Positions 8,667-16,408 of a stretch of DNA of 64,000 bases are shown in pieces. The stretch lies in contig CAAFGE010000004.1 of assembly GCA_900762355.1 (NCBI GenBank), positions 1 to 64,000 of the forward strand. Direction: 5' to 3'. A program made the position numbers and the translations under genes. Within the stretch, counting starts at the first letter, position 1; every line of letters begins with the position of its first letter. Source of the stretch: an uncultured Collinsella sp. GTDB taxonomy: Bacteria; Actinomycetota; Coriobacteriia; Coriobacteriales; Coriobacteriaceae. A model generated the notes under the pieces. The model saw nothing but the letters and a program-made list of their open reading frames with translations, was not told where the DNA came from and made no database searches.

Positions 8667-9273
8667 CTAGTTAATAACGATTATTTATTGGTTTAATAAT
8701 AGTATTGATAAGTCCCAGTGACCTGCTTGGTTCCAGCTTTGCATTGCCATACTCTTCGATTTTGCGGCCATGGTTGTTCTCGTCAGGCTTAAGGCGCCAC
8801 TCGACCGGTTGCGATCCGATGTTCGATATTTCCGTTTGTATGCAAAATTGGGCGTTTTGATAGCGAGGTTGAGCGTGACGCCTCGGAGTGCCTCATGGGT
8901 TGGGCGTGGAGTTGGGGTGCCATAGAAGACGAGATCGTGCAGAGAAGTATTATTACCAGAAGCACTCTTCCGATTTAGTGGCCGCTCGAGGCAGCTATAC
9001 CTCACGATGCCGATTCAGCCATCGGCGCACCTGAACTCCTCGATCATTCGCCCGGTAATCACGACAGTGCTGACAACGATGTCGCTCTCTCGTACCGTGA
9101 AAATGTAGTAGGTCGGTAAGGGCCAGTTGGCGTTGATGCTCGTCCCGTTCGCTAAAGACGCTTCCAATGAATCGCCCTGCTCGCCGGGTAGTAGGTTGAC
9201 GACGCCATCGTTCACGTCCCTGCTACTGCGCGCTGGACATCCTGACTTCGACCATGACGTCCTCTCCGGGTCG
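8667..9273. other. 607-bp region without a supported gene
   Basis: Two short minus-strand open stretches in one frame (8685-9005 and 9015-9215) are separated by a stop codon. Neither resembles a family I know, and neither has a convincing ribosome-binding site. The arrangement suits a decayed gene reading leftward from the inverted repeat at 9274-9324, but there is no firm evidence of coding. Confidence 0.4.
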
Positions 9274-9324
9274 CCTCCATGTTATACTTGCCGTAAAAAC
9301 CTTACGGCAAGTATAACATGGAGG
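9274..9324. repeat. perfect 23-bp inverted repeat covering promoter and RBS
   Basis: Bases 9274-9296 are exactly complementary to 9302-9324, with a 5-nt AAACC loop. The right arm includes ATGGAGG, so the GGAGG (9320-9324) of the downstream ATPase gene lies inside the repeat. Because the repeat is symmetrical, the same promoter-like and ATGGAGG elements are present facing leftward. It could be an operator, an RNA hairpin hiding the ribosome-binding site, or a relic of an inverted duplication. Confidence 0.85.
9288..9317 (+). promoter_or_regulatory. candidate sigma-70 promoter inside the inverted repeat
   Basis: TTGCCG at 9288-9293 and TATAAC at 9312-9317 are separated by 18 nt, and the mirror-image promoter exists on the other strand. 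The predicted transcript would start close to 9324, only a few bases before ATG 9330, implying a nearly leaderless mRNA if this promoter is used. Confidence 0.5.
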
Positions 9325-9329
9325 TTTCG

Positions 9330-10418
9330 ATGCTAACGCGTTTTGAGGTCGAGGGATTCCGAAACTTCTCCCATAGATTTACCTTCAATTTGACCGATGT
9401 CAGGGACTACAGATTCAATACGTCAGCCATCGATGAGGGTATCGTTTCTTGTGGTCTTATCTACGGTAAAAACGCTGTCGGCAAAACAAATTTCTCCAAT
9501 GCTCTTCTCGATATTTCAGCAAATGTGGGGCGTCGGACCTTCTATTCCAATAAAACTAATTATCTCAGCGCAGTTGATGGGGTCACGTCGGCGTGCTTTG
9601 CCTACACGTTTCGCTTTGGGAATGACGAAGTTGCTTATCGTTACGAAAAGACTGGGATAACAGACTATCTTCGTGAGACAGTGGCTGTTAACGGCAAGAT
9701 TGCATTTGATTACGACCACCGTGCAGGTAAAGTGCTCGATGGCGATTTGGCTTCTATTGGTGCCGATCGATTGAACTGGGAGTTCAAATCTCCCGGCATT
9801 TCTGTTTTGGCGTATGTGTGCAATAACATTCCTTTTGAGAGGGCAATGCCTCTTTTTAAGCTTTATACGTTTGCGCGGTCAATGGATGCCATTGGCGACG
9901 CACATATGAACGACCGTAACCTTGTCTCTACCATCGCCGAAAACGTTATTTCGAATGACTTGGTTTCTGAGCTTCAGGCTTTTTTGAATGACTTTGGAAT
10001 TCGAGAACGCCTTACTGCGCGTGAAACGCCATCGGGTGATATCGCTTTGTACTTTGAAAAAAGTCGACTTATTCCGTTTGTAGAAAACTGTTCAAGCGGC
10101 ACTGTTGCGCTGCTGCGACTGTTTAATTATTTCCATGCTACAAGTGTGCCGTCCTTGCTTTTTGTCGACGAGTTCGATGCGTTCTACCATCACGATCTCG
10201 CCGAGAAGGTCGTTGACTATTTTAAGTCCCAGACTGGACGCCAGGTGCTTTGCGCATCTCATAATACGGACTTGTTCAGTAATAAAATCCTTAGGCCAGA
10301 CTGTCTATTCATTCTTTCGGATCACAATATAATTTCCGCAGCCAATGCAACAGATAGGGAACTAAGGGAGGGGCACAACCTCGAAAAGCTCTATAAGGCT
10401 GGCGAATTCGATGTCTAG
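9330..10418 (+). CDS. AAA/ABC-type ATPase, first gene of an ATPase-TOPRIM pair
   Basis: The 362-residue protein starts MLTRFEVEGFRNF, typical of SMC/RecF-like defence ATPases. It shows Walker A GKNAVGKT (46-53), an ABC signature-like CSSGTVALLRLF, Walker B LLFVDEFDAF (D280-E281) and a switch histidine in CASHNTD. ATG 9330 is chosen over the in-frame ATG 9318 because GGAGG at 9320-9324 lies just before it. It overlaps the next gene by 8 bp, so the two are co-translated. ATPases of this type paired with a separate TOPRIM-like protein occur in the RloA/RloB and AbiL-type abortive infection systems. Assignment to one of these is tentative. Confidence 0.78.
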   Translation: MLTRFEVEGFRNFSHRFTFNLTDVRDYRFNTSAIDEGIVSCGLIYGKNAVGKTNFSNALLDISANVGRRTFYSNKTNYLSAVDGVTSACFAYTFRFGNDEVAYRYEKTGITDYLRETVAVNGKIAFDYDHRAGKVLDGDLASIGADRLNWEFKSPGISVLAYVCNNIPFERAMPLFKLYTFARSMDAIGDAHMNDRNLVSTIAENVISNDLVSELQAFLNDFGIRERLTARETPSGDIALYFEKSRLIPFVENCSSGTVALLRLFNYFHATSVPSLLFVDEFDAFYHHDLAEKVVDYFKSQTGRQVLCASHNTDLFSNKILRPDCLFILSDHNIISAANATDRELREGHNLEKLYKAGEFDV

Positions 10419-11166
10419 GAAGCAAGTCCTGCTTATCGTTGAGGGTGAAAAACAAGAGATTAAACTCTTTCATGCCCTCTTTGAGTGCTATGGCCTCGAC
10501 ATTGGCTATGAGATCGTTTCCTATAACACAAATATCTACGAGCTTTACGAAAGGATGTTTTCGGACGGCTTTCAGGATGACTTATCGCTGCTCGGCGTCC
10601 TTAAGGAACGTGCTTCTCAAGAGGATAAGTGGCTATTTGACCAGGATTATTCTGATGTTTTGCTGGTCTTTGACTATGAGCTCCAAGATAATAGGTTCTC
10701 ACCAGCACGGTTGGAGGAAATGCAACGTTACTTTAACGAGAGCACAGACAATGGCAAGCTCTACGTTAATTATCCAATGGTTGAGGCGTGTAAGCATTTT
10801 CTGAAAATGCCCGACGTAGAATATCTAAACAGAACTGTTTCCCGTAAAGATGTTTTGAAATACAAGTCAATCGTTGGCAATGCTTCTAGATACCAGAGTT
10901 TTGAGCGGCATTTTATTAGGCCTGACGTTGATGAAATGATTGTGCTTACCGCCATCAAGGCGCTTCGGTTGTGCGGCTATAACGGCGAGGCCGGTTATGA
11001 GTCTGAGTATAGAGACCTTGACCATGAGACGATCGTGAAGGCGCAAAACGATACTTTGCGTTTGGCTGATGAGGTATGGGTTCTTGGTACCTGTCTGCTA
11101 TTTATTTTAGATTACTCAACGGGTCTTATTGATTTCGCGGGAATCGAGTCGAAGCTACTTGGCTAG
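10411..11166 (+). CDS. TOPRIM-like (RloB/AbiLii-like) partner protein
   Basis: The 251-residue protein opens with VLLIVEGEKQEIKLFHALF, which has the acidic TOPRIM start (E11) and the VEGxxxE spacing seen in RloB-like proteins. It continues with DVLLVFDYELQD (D88, E90), a plausible second acidic metal-binding motif. The rest is helical and unrecognised. Its ATG at 10411 sits inside the end of the ATPase gene (8-bp overlap), indicating translational coupling. By analogy with ATPase-TOPRIM toxin systems this is probably the nuclease effector controlled by the ATPase. Family identity beyond TOPRIM-like is uncertain. Confidence 0.6.
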   Translation: MSRKQVLLIVEGEKQEIKLFHALFECYGLDIGYEIVSYNTNIYELYERMFSDGFQDDLSLLGVLKERASQEDKWLFDQDYSDVLLVFDYELQDNRFSPARLEEMQRYFNESTDNGKLYVNYPMVEACKHFLKMPDVEYLNRTVSRKDVLKYKSIVGNASRYQSFERHFIRPDVDEMIVLTAIKALRLCGYNGEAGYESEYRDLDHETIVKAQNDTLRLADEVWVLGTCLLFILDYSTGLIDFAGIESKLLG

Positions 11167-11490
11167 ACTTCTGGACGCTGCTAGTTCTGATTAATGTTGT
11201 CGATGCGGGGCTGTCATTTCGGAAGTGCGTGGAAAAATCGAAACTCGCCGAGCATAGCCTGATTTTAGGTAACAAAACCGCAGGTCGCTGCTGTCTAAAA
11301 CCGGGCCTGGTCTGCCGATCTCGGATTTTCGCCCGACTTCCGGATTGGGCGCTCATTTTGCACTCTCGAAGTCCCTGCATTCCCTAAAAAAGTTCTTAAA
11401 ACAGCCTTAAAGGCGCTCCAGCTCGCGTTGACAGCGTAAAATACGCATGTTTGACTATGACAGAAGTGGATTTTAGGGGAGGGGTGCGCC
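11167..11490. other. intergenic leader of the pel-like operon
   Basis: This 324-bp gap separates the low-GC island from the polysaccharide operon. No coding sequence is evident. A TTGACA box at 11428-11433 has only a poor -10 partner (GACTAT, 11453-11458, 19-nt spacing), so it is a weak promoter candidate. A small hairpin lies near 11325-11350 (CGCCC/GGGCG arms). No c-di-GMP riboswitch core was recognised. GGGGAGGGG lies upstream of the ATG at 11491. Confidence 0.4.
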
Positions 11491-13629
11491 ATGGAGGTGC
11501 TGGTTGTTGGCAACACCGCATATGTTGACGATGACTTTTGCGCCAAGGCATTCCCTGGGGACCACGTTAAGGTTGTAGCCGCGCAGGAAGCGCGCCGCGA
11601 TGAGTCGTCGCCCCATGCCTCGTGGAAAGAGCTGCTTCAGCACTTGGAACAGGCCTACGAGTTCGACCGCGTGGTCTACCTGTCTAATTACCTTACCCCG
11701 CATACCGATACCGTGGGCGATATCGAGCTACTGCGCTCGGTCTTTCGTACGTGCGCGGGTCGCCGGGTCCAACTACTGTATGTAGCGGGGCCCGCGGGTG
11801 CCGAGGGTGCCGCCGATGCCGCGGGGCGAACGGGCAAGGGCATTATCGCGCACGCAGCCAACGACCTGTGCCGCTACTACGCTGCTCGCGAGGGCGTTCA
11901 GACCAAGATCCTGCGCGTGCCGTTCCTGTATACCGCATCTGCCGCGCTGGAGGACCCGTTTTTGGTGCCGATGCTCGACGCATGCTCAACCGGATCGGCC
12001 GCTCTGCAGGGCGCGCAGGATGCGGCGTTTCCCCTGCTGTGTGCCGAGGAGCTTTCGGTGCTGGTACGCCGTATCTTCGACAGCTGGGATGGCAACTTTG
12101 AGACGCTCGACGTAGCCGATACCTTCCATCACACGGTGGGTGAGGTGGGTGACGCTCTCAAGGCGCTGTTCCCAGGGCTCTCAGTTGCCTATGGCGATTC
12201 TGCCGGCTACGCCCTGCCCGCCAGCGACGTCGCTCGCGTGCGCTATGGCTGGTTTCAGCGCTACGACTTGCTGCGTGACCTCTCGACCATTCAGGCTCGC
12301 TGGGATGCTGGCCGTGCAAAGAAGGTCAACCCCTTGCGCGCGGCCATCGACCGCATTCAAATGCGCACGCTGCCTGTCAAATGCCTGGAGACGGCAGCCG
12401 CCTGGGTGCTCTTTGAAGTGCTGGAGCGCTTGTTCTCCCAATCGACCCAGCTCAACGTGCTCGATTATCGCCTGCTCTACGTGGTGCTCATCGGCACGCT
12501 GTATGGCTTGGACTTTGGCCTGGTTGCGGCGCTGCTGGCGTCGGTGGGTTTGGCCGCGAGTTACTTTACTCTGTACGGCTATACCTTCCAGGGCCTGTTC
12601 TACGAGCCGTCCAACTGGCTGCCGTTTATTGCGTACTTTGTTGTGGGTGCCGTGTGCGGCTATGTGCAGCTGCGCAATAGCGAAGCCATTAGGGCGGAGC
12701 GCGATCAAAACGAGCTCGTGCGCAACCGCAATACGTTCCTTACGCAGCTCTACCACGACGCGATCGAGGACAAGCGCGCGTACAGGCGCCAGATCGTGGG
12801 TCGCCACGACAGCTTTGGCAAGATCTTTGCCGTGACGCAGGAGCTTGACGTGCTCAACCCACGCGACATCTATCGCAAGTGCTGCGAGCTTCTGGGCGAG
12901 ATCCTCGAGAACGATTCGGTGGCGATCTACCATGTTTCTGGCGGAGCATTTGCACGCCTGGTGGCGGCAAGTCCCGCGATTGCCGAAGACGCCGCACGCT
13001 CGCTCACGCTTGAGCAGCTTGCACCTCTATTGGGCGACGGGGGTCGTTCGAGCCTGTGGGTGAACCGCGAACTGATGCCGGGGCTTCCCATGTTTGGATA
13101 CACGATCGAGCGTGACGGGGCGCCCGCCGTGTTGATCTTTGTGCGTCGTGCGGCCGAAAACCAAATGACCCTCTATTATCAAAATCTGTTCCGCATCTTG
13201 TGCGGCCTGGTCGAAAGCGCGCTGGGCCGTGCCTTTGACTATGAAGCGGTGGCACAGGATAAGCGTTGCGTTGACGGTACTTGCGTGCTCAAGCAGGCTG
13301 CCTTTGGCCAAGAGCTCGCGGCCGAGCAGGCGCTGGCAGATAGCAAGATGGGCAGCTTTTTGCTCCTGCGCGTGGTACCGGGCATGGAGCCTGTCGGCGA
13401 GTTGGTGGGCGCAATTGGGTCGGCAATCCGCGAGAGCGACGCGGCGGGCTTGGTCGATGGCGACGTGCTCTACCTGCTTATGCGCCAGGCAAAGGCGTGC
13501 GATCTGCCCATTATCCGCGAGCGCCTGAGCGCAAAGCAGATTGCGGTGGAGCCCGTCGACGGCGAGGACATCGTGGCGCTGCTGCAGCACATCGCTTACA
13601 CCGGTGACGGTGAGGGAGGTGCCGCTTGA
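11491..13629 (+). CDS. pelD: NAD-epimerase-like domain fused to PelD-type c-di-GMP receptor
   Basis: The 712-residue protein starts with an SDR/epimerase-like segment (VLVVGNTAYV, then ILRVPFLYT; about 1-270). Hydrophobic segments follow from about 328 to 400 (YVVLIGTLYGLDFGLVAALL and later FIAYFVVGAVCGYV), then a GAF-like region (about 450-590) and a terminal degenerate GGDEF-like domain. In that domain VDGDV (655-659) takes the place of GGDEF, and just upstream lies RESD (R647-D650), the RxxD pattern of a c-di-GMP inhibitory site. PelD in Pel systems is a membrane protein with GAF and inactive GGDEF domains that binds c-di-GMP to activate polymer synthesis. The gene heads a block of pelE-, pelA-, pelF- and pelG-like genes. 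The role of the N-terminal epimerase-like part is unknown. Confidence 0.85.
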   Translation: MEVLVVGNTAYVDDDFCAKAFPGDHVKVVAAQEARRDESSPHASWKELLQHLEQAYEFDRVVYLSNYLTPHTDTVGDIELLRSVFRTCAGRRVQLLYVAGPAGAEGAADAAGRTGKGIIAHAANDLCRYYAAREGVQTKILRVPFLYTASAALEDPFLVPMLDACSTGSAALQGAQDAAFPLLCAEELSVLVRRIFDSWDGNFETLDVADTFHHTVGEVGDALKALFPGLSVAYGDSAGYALPASDVARVRYGWFQRYDLLRDLSTIQARWDAGRAKKVNPLRAAIDRIQMRTLPVKCLETAAAWVLFEVLERLFSQSTQLNVLDYRLLYVVLIGTLYGLDFGLVAALLASVGLAASYFTLYGYTFQGLFYEPSNWLPFIAYFVVGAVCGYVQLRNSEAIRAERDQNELVRNRNTFLTQLYHDAIEDKRAYRRQIVGRHDSFGKIFAVTQELDVLNPRDIYRKCCELLGEILENDSVAIYHVSGGAFARLVAASPAIAEDAARSLTLEQLAPLLGDGGRSSLWVNRELMPGLPMFGYTIERDGAPAVLIFVRRAAENQMTLYYQNLFRILCGLVESALGRAFDYEAVAQDKRCVDGTCVLKQAAFGQELAAEQALADSKMGSFLLLRVVPGMEPVGELVGAIGSAIRESDAAGLVDGDVLYLLMRQAKACDLPIIRERLSAKQIAVEPVDGEDIVALLQHIAYTGDGEGGAA

Positions 13630-14531
13630 TCTCGCTTGTCGTTGCCGCCGTCTTGCTGCTGATTCATGCGCTGGTTTGCCTGATGCTGTGGACGCTCATG
13701 AAGTTGGGCCTGCTGCCGGTGCGCGGGCACATGCTGGCTGTAATAGTGCTGGTGCCGCTGTGGGGCCCGTTGCTGGTGGTTCTGCTATCGGTCCGCAGCG
13801 CGGTGTTTGGCGAGGGGCTGAAAGAGTCTGCGCTGGAGTCGCTGCGCTTCAACGACGACCTTCATCGCAGCATCTTAGTGCACGACCGTGAAGCCGATGC
13901 GGGCGTGATCCCGCTCGAGGAGGCGCTCATCGTCAACGATCCGGCAGACCGGCGTCGCCTAATGCTCTCCATGCTCACCGAGGAGCCCGAAGCGTACCTG
14001 GCGCAGCTGCAGGCGGCTAAGCTTAACGACGACGTTGAGGTGGCTCACTATGCCGCGACGGCGGTGGCGCAGATCTCCAAGGAGTCCGACCTTAAACTGC
14101 AGCAGCTGGAGCGTGCCTTTAAGACGGACCCGAGCGCGCAAAACCTCAACGAATACTGCGATTTTCTTGGTGAATACTTGGGCTCGGGTATGGCCGAGGG
14201 GCGCGTGGCTCAGATTCAGCGCCAACAGTACGCGCGTTTGCTTGCGCGTCGCTGCGAGCGCGAGGACACCCTTGAGCTTCGCATTCGATACGCGACGGCG
14301 CTGGCCGATGTCGGACAGATCGACGAGGCGCAGGCCGTGACCGACCAGTTGGTGCTCGATGTGCCCGAGGAGCAGGAGGTTTGGATGCTTTGTCTGCGCC
14401 TTGCGGTGATGCGCCGCGACGGTGACGAGGTCCACCGCGTGATCGATGCGATTGACAAACAGCATGTATACTTGAGCGCCGCCAACCGCGAGGAACTGGC
14501 GTTTTGGCGCAACGGAGAGGAGGCCCGATGA
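13626..14531 (+). CDS. pelE: PelE-like membrane TPR protein
   Basis: This 301-residue protein uses a TTG start at 13626 that overlaps the previous stop codon (TTGA) with GGGAGG just upstream. Two N-terminal membrane helices (MISLVVAAVLLLIHALVCLM and MLAVIVLVPLWGPLLVVLLS) are followed by a helical region typical of TPR-like repeats (VEVAHYAATAVAQI, then LRIRYATALADVGQIDEAQ). PelE in Pel systems is an inner-membrane TPR scaffold that works with PelD and PelG. Sequence similarity in this family is low, so the call depends heavily on position between pelD and the deacetylase gene and on this topology. Confidence 0.75.
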   Translation: MISLVVAAVLLLIHALVCLMLWTLMKLGLLPVRGHMLAVIVLVPLWGPLLVVLLSVRSAVFGEGLKESALESLRFNDDLHRSILVHDREADAGVIPLEEALIVNDPADRRRLMLSMLTEEPEAYLAQLQAAKLNDDVEVAHYAATAVAQISKESDLKLQQLERAFKTDPSAQNLNEYCDFLGEYLGSGMAEGRVAQIQRQQYARLLARRCEREDTLELRIRYATALADVGQIDEAQAVTDQLVLDVPEEQEVWMLCLRLAVMRRDGDEVHRVIDAIDKQHVYLSAANREELAFWRNGEEAR

Positions 14532-16408
14532 GCGTGGTACAGCATATCCGCGACCGTGCGGGCCATTTTCGCTGGATGGGGCTGCTTGTGGTGTGGGCGG
14601 TCTTTATTGCCATGGCGGCCGTGCTGCTGGTGGAGCGCGCCGGCGTGCAGTACAGTGCGGGCCAGCATAAGCTGGGGATGCTTGCCGCCAACGATGCGGT
14701 TCCGGCCTCCTCGGCAATATTTGGCCAAAAGCCCACGTGCCTGGTCATTACCGATTCCGATCAAGCTGGCGTCGAGGACGTAAAGGAGCAGTTCGACCAG
14801 ATTCTGCTCGATATGAAGATCGCGCACCGCGACGTGGACCTTGCCCTGGACGGCGCGGATGCCATTCCCTCGCTGACCTCCTACGATCGCGTGATTTTGC
14901 TCATGCCGTCGCTCGATGGGCTCGGTACGCACCTGAGCGACATTATGAGTTGGGTGAGTGCCGGCGGTTCGCTTATGCTCGCCATGCCTCCGGATAACTC
15001 GGGCTATCTGCAAGTGATTGCTCCCAAGCTTGGCATTGAATCTGCCGGATATGACTATGTAAAAGCCGAAAGCATTGTGCCGAGCGAGGACTTTATGCTG
15101 GGCGGGGGAGAGCGCTACGAGCTCTCGGACCCCTTTGATTCGTCGCATTCGGTTTCGCTGCGCGAGACGGCTCGTGTGTGGGCTAAGACCGGCGATGCGG
15201 GCGCCCCGCTCATTTGGTCGAATGACTGCGGTAGCGGTCGCACCGTGGTGTGCAATATCGGTATCTATGACAAGGTCATGCGCGGTTTTTACGCCGCGGC
15301 GATCAGCCTGCTGGGCGATGCCACGGCCTACCCCGTCATCAACAGCGCCGTCTTCTATCTGGACGACTTTCCCAGCCCCGTGCCCTCGGGCGACGGCACC
15401 TATATCAAGCGCGACTACGGGCTTTCTATCGCCGACTTTTATGCCAAGGTCTGGTGGCCCGATCTGCAAAAGCTCGCGCAAAAATATGGCGTTCGCTTTA
15501 CCGGCGTGATGATCGAAAACTACGAGGACGCGGTCAACCAGACCGAGCCCGCGCGCCAGGCCGATACCACGCAGTTCCGCTACTTTGGCGGCATGCTGCT
15601 GCAGATGGGCGGAGAGCTGGGTTTCCACGGCTACAACCATCAGCCGCTGGCGCTCTGGGATACCGACTATGGCACACTGTACGACTACAAGACGTGGAAG
15701 AACAAGGAGGCGCTCGTCGCATCGCTCAACGAGCTTATAGCCTTCCAGGACGAGGTGCTGCCCAACGCGCATGGCTCGGTCTATGTGCCACCGTCGAATA
15801 TCCTTTCGGCCCGTGCGCGCAAGCTTATCGGCACTGACGTTCCGCGCATTAAGACCATCGCCAGTACGTATTTTGAGGATGGCACCGACTTGCCCTATGT
15901 GCAGGAGTTTGGCGTGGCGAGCGATGGCATTGTGGAGCAGCCGCGCATTGTTTCGGGCGGCATGGTCGACGATTCCTATATGCGCCTGGCTGCCGTGTCC
16001 GAGCTAAACATGCACTATGTGAGCACGCATTTTATGCACCCGGACGACCTGCTCGATCCCGATCGCGGCGCCAAGGAGGGCTGGGAGGTCTACAAGGGCG
16101 GCTTGACCGACTACCTAGACTGGCTTACCAAGTCTGCGCCCGACTTGCGACGCCAGACCGGTTCGGAATGCTCGGGCGCCATCCAGCGCTTTTCGTCCGT
16201 GACGGTGAGCGTGGATACAAGCGCGGATGCCTGGATGCTCAGCCTGGGCAATTTCCACGACGAGGCGTGGCTCATGTTCCGTGCCAACAACGGCGAGCCG
16301 GGTGCAGTTACGGGTGGCGAGATTACGCATCTGACGGGCGACCTGTACCTGGTCAAAGCCACGGACAAGACGGTGGCCATTGCACGCAAGGAGGGTGGCG
16401 ACAAATGA
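14528..16408 (+). CDS. pelA: PelA-type membrane-anchored polysaccharide deacetylase
   Basis: The 626-residue protein starts at ATG 14528, overlapping the pelE stop (ATGA) with GGAGAGGAGG upstream. One N-terminal membrane helix (LLVVWAVFIAMAAVLLV) places the rest outside the membrane. The first ~230 residues resemble a DUF2194-like region. A polysaccharide-deacetylase fold follows, with D279-D280 in FYLDDFPSPVP and the metal-binding pair H367/H371 in FHGYNH. Gram-positive Pel clusters encode a deacetylase-only PelA rather than the hydrolase-deacetylase of Gram-negatives, and this gene fits that type. Partial deacetylation of an N-acetylgalactosamine-rich polymer gives it positive charge. It overlaps pelF by 4 bp. 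Confidence 0.85.
   Translation: MSVVQHIRDRAGHFRWMGLLVVWAVFIAMAAVLLVERAGVQYSAGQHKLGMLAANDAVPASSAIFGQKPTCLVITDSDQAGVEDVKEQFDQILLDMKIAHRDVDLALDGADAIPSLTSYDRVILLMPSLDGLGTHLSDIMSWVSAGGSLMLAMPPDNSGYLQVIAPKLGIESAGYDYVKAESIVPSEDFMLGGGERYELSDPFDSSHSVSLRETARVWAKTGDAGAPLIWSNDCGSGRTVVCNIGIYDKVMRGFYAAAISLLGDATAYPVINSAVFYLDDFPSPVPSGDGTYIKRDYGLSIADFYAKVWWPDLQKLAQKYGVRFTGVMIENYEDAVNQTEPARQADTTQFRYFGGMLLQMGGELGFHGYNHQPLALWDTDYGTLYDYKTWKNKEALVASLNELIAFQDEVLPNAHGSVYVPPSNILSARARKLIGTDVPRIKTIASTYFEDGTDLPYVQEFGVASDGIVEQPRIVSGGMVDDSYMRLAAVSELNMHYVSTHFMHPDDLLDPDRGAKEGWEVYKGGLTDYLDWLTKSAPDLRRQTGSECSGAIQRFSSVTVSVDTSADAWMLSLGNFHDEAWLMFRANNGEPGAVTGGEITHLTGDLYLVKATDKTVAIARKEGGDK

Noticed and set aside
8685..9215. Two short minus-strand ORFs
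   Set aside because: No ribosome-binding site or recognisable domain; reported only as a possible relic.
11167..11490. c-di-GMP riboswitch in front of the pel-like operon
   Set aside because: No conserved GEMM core was recognised; control is more likely through PelD.
16168..16404. Upstream extension of pelF
   Set aside because: The open frame continues inside the deacetylase gene, but ATG 16405 gives the normal PelF N-terminus and an ATGA overlap.
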